From JAGMDK01 sp023128695 (lineage in GTDB: Bacteria; Planctomycetota; Phycisphaerae; UBA1845; Fen-1342), in NCBI GenBank assembly GCA_030628805.1, contig DAOVQG010000132.1, positions 1 through 11,788 of the forward strand: a stretch of 11,788 nt of DNA, in the 5' to 3' direction. This document shows, piece after piece, positions 6,445 to 11,788 of the stretch (positions within the stretch are counted from its first letter, which is position 1; every line of letters begins with the position of its first letter). The translations under genes were made by a program, and so were the position numbers. The notes under the pieces were generated by a model that saw only the letters and a program-made list of their open reading frames with translations, did no database searches and was not told the DNA's origin.

Positions 6445-8148
6445 ATGAAAGAGAAAGTCAAGAACAGAACCACAGGTGTACTTCTGGTCACGGCGGTGGT
6501 CTTCGCAATTGGGTTCATGGCGAGCGCGCCCGCCTTGGCAGACAGCCGACTAGATCTAAGGCCCGGTGAAACGAACTGGATTCCGCCGAAGTTCGGCCCG
6601 GGTGAACGGGCGGTGATAACAACTCAGGACCTGAACGCCATCACCGTGCAACAGATGGTCCAGACCCTTCTGAACCTACCGCAGCCGGGAATTCAGATAC
6701 AAAACTGGGCCTTCACCGGCGTGCCTATCGCCGGCGGCACCTTCGCGGGCGGCACTGCCGGGCCAACTCCGAACGGCCCTATCGGCATCGCCCACGGCGC
6801 GATCCTGAGCAGCGGCAACATCGCCTCGGTCAGAGGCGGTCCCGCGGGAGCGTGCAACCGGATCTCCAGCACTTCGACGCACAATGGTCAGCCGGGAGAC
6901 GTCGACATCACGGCGATCACCGGCAAGACCACCTGGGACCGGGCCATCCTGTCGTTCGACATCATGTCCAACGCCCCTCGCATCCTCGTCTTCAGGTACG
7001 TCTTCGGATCGGAGGAGCACTTCGAGTGGGAATATACGCCGTACAACGACGGTTACGGCGTCTGGATCACCGGCCCGTTGGGGCGGCTGAATTACGCGAT
7101 CGTGCCGCCGCCGTTCCCCCCGCCCATCTTCCCGTGGGTTGGGGTGACGGTCGATAACATCAACAACGGCAATCCGTTTATGGGGGCGGGACCATGGGCC
7201 AACCCGTTCCTGTTCATCAACAACCATTGCGGCGTTGGTGGGCTGGGGGCTTTCCCCTGCGCGGCGTTCAACCGCGAAACGGAGTTGGACGGCCTGACCC
7301 AGTGGGGCGGGCCGGTCGCGATGCCGCCGCCGCCGCCGGCGGTTCCGCTGACGACCTGGCCGTTCCCGATGGCGCCCAACCAGTGGTACACGGTCGAGAT
7401 CAAGATCGCCGACGCGAGCGATCATGTTTGGGACTCGGACGTGTTCCTCAAGGCCCACTTCGGCGGGGCGTGCTGTTACTACGACGTCGACGTGTGGGTC
7501 TGCGACGACGGTGTCCTGGAGGAAGACTGCGCCGGGGAGTGGTATGAAGGCGAGTTGTGCATCGACATCGATTGCCCCGACCCGCCCGTCGCGACCGGGG
7601 CCTGCTGCCTCGTCTTCCCCGAAGTGACCTGCACGCAAGCCACGGAGGCGAGTTGTGTGGCGGCGGAGGGATTCTACGCCGGCGACGGCACCTCGTGCGG
7701 CTACGTCGGCTCGTGCTGCCTGGACGGTGCGTGCATCCCGATGACCTACGAGTGCTGCATCGCGGCCGGCGGCATGTATTCCAGCGGCCCCTGCGCCCCC
7801 GTCGGGGCCTGCGAGCTCTCCCCCGGCGTCTGCATCATTACCACGGAGTACTGCTGCACGGGCACTTATCTGGGTGACGGCAGCGAGTGCCTGGCGTACG
7901 GTGCCTGCTGCTTAGAGGACGGCTACTGCCAGGAGATGACGGAGGCGGACTGCGAAGCGACCGGCGGCGAGTTCCTCGGCGACGGGACCATGTGTCTCGG
8001 CGATAGCAACGAGAACGGCATCGATGACGCCTGCGAGGCGCACGTCCCCACTGTGACCGAGTGGGGCCTGATCGTCTTGACAGTGCTGCTGCTGGCGGCC
8101 GGGACGATCATCTTCAGCCGTCGGCAACGTCGGGTCACGCCGGCATGA
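6445..8148 (+). CDS. Secreted choice-of-anchor L protein with Cys-rich repeats and IPTL-CTERM-like tail
   Basis: A 567-residue exported surface protein. Residues 1-32 are a signal peptide ending APALA. Residues 60-340 carry a choice-of-anchor L domain: QMVQTLLN, GIAHGAILSSGN, DRAILSFDI, FRYVFGSEEHFEWE, NDGYGVWITG and the closing IADASDHVWDSDVFLKA. Proline-rich insertions lie near 221-230 and 294-298. From 341 the protein is Cys-rich (28 Cys between 343 and 530), with four repeats of about 30 residues at 385-517, then a calcium-binding-like DSNENGIDDAC (520-530). Residues 534-567 hold VPTVTEWG, a hydrophobic helix and RRQRR, the pattern of the IPTL-CTERM sorting signal, which an exosortase-type enzyme is thought to process. 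ATG 6445 is chosen because AAAGGA lies 8 nt upstream; a TTG at 6421 is less likely. Such proteins are probably anchored at the envelope; ligand and role are unknown. Confidence 0.85.
   Translation: MKEKVKNRTTGVLLVTAVVFAIGFMASAPALADSRLDLRPGETNWIPPKFGPGERAVITTQDLNAITVQQMVQTLLNLPQPGIQIQNWAFTGVPIAGGTFAGGTAGPTPNGPIGIAHGAILSSGNIASVRGGPAGACNRISSTSTHNGQPGDVDITAITGKTTWDRAILSFDIMSNAPRILVFRYVFGSEEHFEWEYTPYNDGYGVWITGPLGRLNYAIVPPPFPPPIFPWVGVTVDNINNGNPFMGAGPWANPFLFINNHCGVGGLGAFPCAAFNRETELDGLTQWGGPVAMPPPPPAVPLTTWPFPMAPNQWYTVEIKIADASDHVWDSDVFLKAHFGGACCYYDVDVWVCDDGVLEEDCAGEWYEGELCIDIDCPDPPVATGACCLVFPEVTCTQATEASCVAAEGFYAGDGTSCGYVGSCCLDGACIPMTYECCIAAGGMYSSGPCAPVGACELSPGVCIITTEYCCTGTYLGDGSECLAYGACCLEDGYCQEMTEADCEATGGEFLGDGTMCLGDSNENGIDDACEAHVPTVTEWGLIVLTVLLLAAGTIIFSRRQRRVTPA
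7597..7995 (+). repeat. Four tandem GACC-type Cys-rich repeats within the surface protein
   Basis: Four units of 29-34 residues begin GACC, GSCC, GACE and GACC and follow a CC-x(4-7)-C-x(6-7)-C-x(11-13)-C spacing, usually with GDG before the last Cys. A looser related unit (GACCYYDV onwards, residues 341-377) precedes them. At DNA level the units have diverged, so this is an old duplication. Disulfide bonding is expected in an exported protein. Units of this kind recur in planctomycete surface proteins. Confidence 0.7.
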
Positions 8149-8223
8149 GCGGTGGTTGCCGCTGTAACCTGACGAAGGTAGCGTCAGGCCTCCGAGCCTG
8201 ACGGCATGAGCGGTGGTTGCCGC
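8141..8223. repeat. Exact 22-bp direct repeat spanning a stop codon
   Basis: Bases 8141-8162 and 8202-8223 are identical (CGGCATGAGCGG followed by TGGTTGCCGC), with a 61-bp period. The first copy contains the TGA stop of the surface protein (8146-8148). The second begins at the last pairing bases of the hairpin at 8182-8203. A local duplication or insertion of a 39-bp hairpin-bearing segment between the copies would produce this. Confidence 0.75.
8178..8203. repeat. REP-like hairpin with 5-prime GTAG
   Basis: CGTCAGGC (8182-8189) pairs perfectly with GCCTGACG (8196-8203) across the 6-nt loop CTCCGA. GTAG (8178-8181) sits immediately 5-prime of the stem, as in classical REP sequences recognised by REP-associated (RAYT) transposases. 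The loop resembles those of the two hairpins at 8339-8401. It may also act in mRNA 3-prime end stability. No RAYT gene is in the window. Confidence 0.55.
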
Positions 8224-8278
8224 GGCCGGTTCCTGTAACAGCAGGACAGGTCACGGGCAATCCGGTACCTGAGTTTAC

Positions 8279-8317
8279 GCCGCCGGGATCGTTCAAAGGT
8301 CCCGGCGGCCTTGCTTT
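8279..8317 (+). terminator. Probable intrinsic terminator after the surface protein gene
   Basis: GCCGCCGGGA (8279-8288) and TCCCGGCGGC (8300-8309) form a perfect 10-bp GC-rich stem with an 11-nt loop, followed by CTTGCTTT. The T-tract is weak and interrupted. It lies 131 nt after the stop codon. Confidence 0.6.
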
Positions 8318-8338
8318 AGGGTAAGCGTCAATATAGTG

Positions 8339-8401
8339 GGTGGGGCGGGCCTCTGTGCCCGCCAGTACGGTACGATGGCGGCCGCGGAGGGCCGCCCCAC
8401 C
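8339..8401. mobile_element. REPIN-like element: two inverted 25-nt hairpin units
   Basis: Unit A (8339-8363, + strand) and unit B (8401-8377, - strand) are 25 nt each and differ at 4 positions. Both start GGTGG and fold into a 7-bp stem with a 6-nt CTCYGY loop (A: GGCGGGC/GCCCGCC; B read on the minus strand: GGCGGCC/GGCCGCC). Two of the four differences are partner bases of one stem pair (G-C in A, C-G in B), a compensatory change; the others are in the loop. A 13-nt spacer containing GTACGGTAC separates the units. An inverted pair of REP hairpins is the definition of a REPIN, normally mobilised in trans by a RAYT transposase. Identification rests on structure alone. Confidence 0.55.
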
Positions 8402-8506
8402 GGTTTACCCACTTTCCTGACGCCCACCCCTTGCTTTATATGCATCCCTGAAGGCTTGCAACACGCGGGACGCCGAACGACACTGTTGGCTACGAGGAGC
8501 ATCTGC

Positions 8507-10075
8507 GTGGCGGAAGCCGGCCATCTGGAGCGAATCCCTACGAGCGAGAGCGCGTCTGCGCCGCCGCGCTACTGGTGGTTCAAGCGGCTCGGGGCGGCGG
8601 TCGTGCTGTTCGTGCTGCTGGGCCTGGCTATTCGCTGGTGGTGGGGCTGCGAGGCCGAGCGTCGCTTGCAGGCCAAGATTGACGAGTACCGCGCCGCCGG
8701 TCAGCCGGTGGTGCTGGAAGATTTCCTGACGGACCCCATCCCGGACGAAGAGAACGGCGCCTATTTCCTCAAACTGGCCGTATCGAAGATCACGCAGCCT
8801 CCGGATGTCGAGTTGGCTTTCGAGGTTCTGGCAGGTGATTCTCAAGCCTGTGCCAACCATCTGGATGAACTGGCACAAATCGTGGAAGCGAATCAGGAAG
8901 TCCTCCAGCTCATGCGTCAAGCGCGCTCCAAGCAAATCGCCCGCTGGAACATAAGTCTGCGTTCGCCTCTTCTTACTTCCCTCCCGTTGTCGCATTTGTC
9001 GGGGCAGCGACAACTGTGCAAGCTGAACAGCGTCGTGGCTTTGTATCGGCACAACACGGGCGATGATGCGGAGGCTGTCGCCGCTGTCCGTGACATGCTG
9101 GCCCAGGCCGACCACCTCGAAGAGGGGGAAGTGTTCGTAATTACCCACCTCGTCCGTGTCGCGCTGGACGGGCTCGCAGCGAGTACCGTGGAGGGCATGG
9201 CACACGAACTACAGATTGTTGGTGAGACCTCTTCGAACCCGTCGCAAACCGCACCGGCGGCCCGGACGGAAGTCGAAGCGTTGATCGCCGAGTTGCTCGA
9301 CGAACAAGCACTGCGGGAAGGCTGGGTCCGGGCGATGTATGGCGAGCGGATGTCGCACCTGGACATCATGCAATGCCTTTGTCAGAGTAAATCTGGATGT
9401 TTCAGCGGCCTCCTGGGCTGGCCGGGAGGCGGGCCGCTGTCAAAAAAAATAATCGCTTTTATCCTCTCGCCCACCTGGAAACTGGATACTGTCCACGCGC
9501 TGGAGCACTACACGTCTTATGCGGACGCCGCCGACGCTCCCAATTGGCCCGCGGCCCGGGCCGCGCTGCCGCCCGACTCCACGTGGGGCAACGCACCTAA
9601 CACCGTTGCTCGTTTTCTCAGCCTCATCTTGATGCAGTCCCTGGAACGGGCAACTCTGATTCATTTCCGCCTGTGTGCCTATCGACGTATGGCAGCGACC
9701 GCCTTGGCGATCCGCTTGTACGAATGGGACCACGGCCGCCGACCTGAGACCTTGACCGAATTAGTGCCGGATTACCTGCCGGCCGTTCCGCGTGACCCCT
9801 TCGACGCCGCCGACGCCGAGCTGCGCTACCTCCCGGACGCTCCCTCACCGTTGCTGTACAGCGCGGGCAAGAATGGCGTTGACGACGGCGGGGCGATCGG
9901 ACTCAAACCGTGGGGCGACGTGGACTGGGAGGCACAGGACATGCCGTTCTTTCTGAACGGCGATCGCCCACGCGGGCAGTCGCCGTCGTATGCCGGGTCG
10001 CAGCCGTCCTCAACTCAGGCTGCTGATAATGACGGCGAGGTAGAAGACGCTGAGGGGCACGAGCAGGAGGAATAG
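8507..10075 (+). CDS. Membrane-anchored protein of unknown function, planctomycete type
   Basis: A 522-residue protein I cannot assign a function. A basic, aromatic N-terminus leads into one membrane helix (about 27-46), then a long, mostly helical region (50-400) probably outside the cytoplasm. The C-terminal part (390-465) reads ATALAIRLYEWDHGRRPETL, a VPDYLPAVPRDPF segment, a LRYLPD segment, YSAGKNGVDDGG. That pattern recurs in planctomycete hypothetical proteins and recalls the tail of type II secretion pseudopilins (YP, LVP, PxDPW, YSxGxDG). The acidic tail (504-522) is encoded over the convergent gene. The start is the GTG at 8507, with GAGGAG 7 nt upstream; the frame is open back to 8336, but that stretch is the repeat region. 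An A8 run at 9442-9449 leaves the frame intact. No catalytic motif was recognised. Confidence 0.7.
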   Translation: MAEAGHLERIPTSESASAPPRYWWFKRLGAAVVLFVLLGLAIRWWWGCEAERRLQAKIDEYRAAGQPVVLEDFLTDPIPDEENGAYFLKLAVSKITQPPDVELAFEVLAGDSQACANHLDELAQIVEANQEVLQLMRQARSKQIARWNISLRSPLLTSLPLSHLSGQRQLCKLNSVVALYRHNTGDDAEAVAAVRDMLAQADHLEEGEVFVITHLVRVALDGLAASTVEGMAHELQIVGETSSNPSQTAPAARTEVEALIAELLDEQALREGWVRAMYGERMSHLDIMQCLCQSKSGCFSGLLGWPGGGPLSKKIIAFILSPTWKLDTVHALEHYTSYADAADAPNWPAARAALPPDSTWGNAPNTVARFLSLILMQSLERATLIHFRLCAYRRMAATALAIRLYEWDHGRRPETLTELVPDYLPAVPRDPFDAADAELRYLPDAPSPLLYSAGKNGVDDGGAIGLKPWGDVDWEAQDMPFFLNGDRPRGQSPSYAGSQPSSTQAADNDGEVEDAEGHEQEE

Positions 10076-10849
10076 CCCCAGCCCCACCTCGCATAAGATC
10101 AAGAGCATGCCGCGGAGCATCCCCGTTGTCCCGCGCGGGAGCAGGTAAAGTACCATAAAGCGACCGGTGATTGCCGTGCTGAGCAAGAGGATTGTGCAAT
10201 AAAGCGCCACGACAGCGCTGAGAAGAACAAGATCCGCATTGCTCCGCGAGCCCCACGCCAACAGAGTAGCGCAGAAAATGGGTAGCAGCAACGGCGTCCA
10301 GGCCAGCGGGGCCCAGGCGTAATAGCTGAGGGCGACGGCCCGGTATTGCTGCTCCACCGACAACTTCTTCGCCTGGAAGAAATAGCTGGCCAGCCCCGGC
10401 AGCAGCGCCGCCATGAGCATTGTCCACACCTGCAAGCTGCCCAGCAGCCACCAGATTCCATCGTCCAACGGCCCCCAGTAAGCCGCCTTAAAGGCGCACC
10501 AGATCAGCGAACCGATCAGGATCGGCAGGTAGGCGTGCAGCGCGGTCAGCCAACGGAAGCTCTGCGAATCGGCGTAGCTGACCGGGCGCGCCATTTCGTA
10601 ACTGAAGCGCCGCGGGTGCCGGCACGCCACCAAGACCGTCTTCCAATACGCCCGGAAGAGACCCAACTGGTCTCGGTGTGACCAGGGGATCAGCGATTCG
10701 CGCGTCCGTAACACCTCCGTCCGGAAACCACATTCGGGGCAACGGTCACTGGTCGAGCCCCGCAGGTCGTAGCCGCATTCAGGACAGCGCACCCCGACCG
10801 GCAGCGGCGAGGCGCCACCCAACTCCTCAATTGCTGTTTGACGGGTCAC
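10010..10849 (-). CDS. Zinc-ribbon multi-pass membrane protein
   Basis: A 279-residue protein. Residues 22-41 form a zinc ribbon with two CPECG knuckles (C22, C25, C37, C40; CGYDLRG between them), a motif common at the N-terminus of planctomycete membrane proteins. Five hydrophobic segments follow at about 100-120, 131-158, 172-200, 204-226 and 246-276. The ribbon probably faces the cytoplasm; its partner is unknown. The GTG start shares its G with the TAG stop of the upstream gene (TAGTG), which implies translational coupling; GGAAG lies 4 nt upstream. The last membrane segment is encoded over the acidic tail of the convergent + strand gene. No enzyme motif was seen, and I do not recognise a more specific family. 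Confidence 0.72.
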   Translation of the reverse strand: MTRQTAIEELGGASPLPVGVRCPECGYDLRGSTSDRCPECGFRTEVLRTRESLIPWSHRDQLGLFRAYWKTVLVACRHPRRFSYEMARPVSYADSQSFRWLTALHAYLPILIGSLIWCAFKAAYWGPLDDGIWWLLGSLQVWTMLMAALLPGLASYFFQAKKLSVEQQYRAVALSYYAWAPLAWTPLLLPIFCATLLAWGSRSNADLVLLSAVVALYCTILLLSTAITGRFMVLYLLPRGTTGMLRGMLLILCEVGLGLFLLLVPLSVFYLAVIISSLS

Positions 10850-11788
10850 TACTCTTCCATTTCTGTCGGTTCACAGAAGCTGGGGAATTCCGAACACAGT
10901 CGGCGGGCGATGTCGTCGAGCTGTTCAACCGGCACGCCGCCGGCCGCTGCGTCGTGCATCAATTTCTGTAAGGCCTGCTCGACGATCTCCGCCTGGGCAG
11001 CGCGTTCTCCGAGCGCCTGCCGTAAGATCGGCAAGGCTTCCTCAACCTCACCGGCTGCCAGCAGGCACAGCGCCAGCCGGAACTGGAACGGGCGGACCAT
11101 GTCTTCGTAATGCTGCTGCTGGATCGTAGGCAGGGCCGCGATGGCCTCCCGCAGCAACTCCACCGCCCGCGGCGCGTCGGCCGCCGAGCCGCGCCAGACG
11201 TAGTCCGCCTGCTCCGCCAGCGCCGTCGAATACAGCTTCGGATAGCGGACCCGCATCGGTTGGTAGAGCAGCGCCGCGTGCGCCGCGTGCTCGGCCGCCG
11301 ATGCGTACCGGCCTTGGAGAGCGTACCAGGCAGCGGCTAGCCGATGCACCTCCGGGGCACGTGAGGCAATCAGCGTATCCAGGTCGGTTTCGGGCGTGAT
11401 CGGCCCCGTGGCCGCCACCAGGTCGGCGAGCTTCTGCTCGAACCCCGTCTTCCGCGAGAGGCGCTGCAACGATTCAAGCCAATATCCCTCGGGGTTGCCG
11501 AACCGGAGCGCATCGCTCAGCAGCCCGATGTGATTCGACAGCAGCCCGGGATACATTCTCAGAGCCAGGAGGGTTTCGACGTCGAACGGTGTGCGCCGTT
11601 TCTGGCTCCGCCAAGCCAGCTCGGCTTTTTTGATCCACTCCTCCGCCGCGGCCGGGTCCGTGTCACGCTGCAACTGGTACAACCACTCCGCCGTCCGGGC
11701 GGCGACGGCGTCCGTCCGCGTCAGGGCCGGCACGGTCCGCCGCAGCTCGACCGCGTCGGCGTAGGCCTGCCGGGCCAGGTCGATCGCC
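10849..11788 (-). CDS. TPR-like helical-repeat protein, 5-prime part outside the window
   Basis: The frame runs open off the right edge, so this is a partial gene. A GTG at 11733 could serve as a start, but the codons beyond it read as coding sequence (AIDLARQAYADAVELRRT) and continue the same helical pattern, so the true start is probably past 11788. The visible 313 or so residues are Ala/Leu-rich helix pairs with TPR-like phrases (YALQGRYASAAEHAAHAALL, then ARAVELLREAIAALP after a short gap, then ALCLLAAGEVEEALPILRQA). No membrane segment or catalytic motif is visible in this part. It ends in a stop that overlaps the zinc-ribbon membrane protein start by 1 nt, so the two are likely made together. 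TPR repeats usually mediate protein contacts; the partner is not evident, and a larger domain may lie upstream. Confidence 0.65.
   Translation of the reverse strand, partial: AIDLARQAYADAVELRRTVPALTRTDAVAARTAEWLYQLQRDTDPAAAEEWIKKAELAWRSQKRRTPFDVETLLALRMYPGLLSNHIGLLSDALRFGNPEGYWLESLQRLSRKTGFEQKLADLVAATGPITPETDLDTLIASRAPEVHRLAAAWYALQGRYASAAEHAAHAALLYQPMRVRYPKLYSTALAEQADYVWRGSAADAPRAVELLREAIAALPTIQQQHYEDMVRPFQFRLALCLLAAGEVEEALPILRQALGERAAQAEIVEQALQKLMHDAAAGGVPVEQLDDIARRLCSEFPSFCEPTEMEE

Noticed and set aside
6676..7638. 320-codon open frame antisense to the surface protein gene
   Set aside because: Arg/Asp-rich composition typical of an antisense shadow; the + strand frame shows a clear signal peptide and domain motifs.
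8141..8223. Short CRISPR-like array
   Set aside because: Only two copies, one inside a coding sequence, with a hairpin rather than a spacer between them and no cas genes.
8336..8506. 57-codon N-terminal extension of the 8507 gene
   Set aside because: It translates the REPIN-like repeat and shows no protein features. The GTG at 8507 has a strong ribosome binding site.
9442..9449. A8 run as a programmed slippage site in the 8507 gene
   Set aside because: The zero frame continues for another 200 codons with a coherent C-terminal domain, and the alternative frames show nothing conserved.

Overview
This is a GC-rich, Gram-negative-type chromosomal segment that looks planctomycetal, probably Phycisphaerae-like. 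Four features point that way: a fused LpxC/FabZ gene, a surface protein with a choice-of-anchor L domain, Cys-rich GACC-type repeats and an IPTL-CTERM-like tail (VPTVTEWG), a zinc-ribbon multi-pass membrane protein of a kind common in that group, and abundant GC-rich intergenic palindromes. The taxonomic call is inference from gene content, not from a marker gene.

Bases 185-5238 hold an outer-membrane/lipid A operon on the + strand: a Skp/OmpH-like periplasmic chaperone, lpxD, a bifunctional lpxC-fabZ, lpxA, and a Gfo/Idh/MocA oxidoreductase that overlaps lpxA by 8 nt. Together they cover the first three committed steps of lipid A synthesis, plus the dehydratase that competes for the same 3-hydroxyacyl-ACP. 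The oxidoreductase sits where gnnA sits in bacteria that build 3-amino (GlcNAc3N) lipid A, but no gnnB or lpxB is in the window. A palindromic repeat lies in the lpxC-fabZ/lpxA spacer.

Bases 5239-5619 form an AT-rich gap. It is bracketed by an exact 11-bp inverted repeat and followed by mutually exclusive RNA-helix candidates, with a good sigma70-type promoter match inside. It leads to a small membrane protein resembling only the membrane domain of apolipoprotein N-acyltransferase (5620-6312), then to the large secreted surface protein (6445-8148). Bases 8149-8506 are packed with structure: a 22-bp direct repeat across the stop codon, a REP-like hairpin, a terminator, and a 63-bp REPIN-like pair of inverted hairpins that differ by a compensatory base-pair change.

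The right end has a membrane-anchored planctomycete-style protein of unknown function (8507-10075). It converges, with a 66-bp tail-to-tail overlap, on a two-gene minus-strand operon: a TPR-like protein cut by the window edge, then a zinc-ribbon membrane protein joined to it by a TAGTG stop-start overlap. I saw no tRNA, rRNA, CRISPR array or transposase gene. The most novel-looking material is the intergenic structure and the split-domain Lnt-like protein rather than an obvious defence or mobile system.
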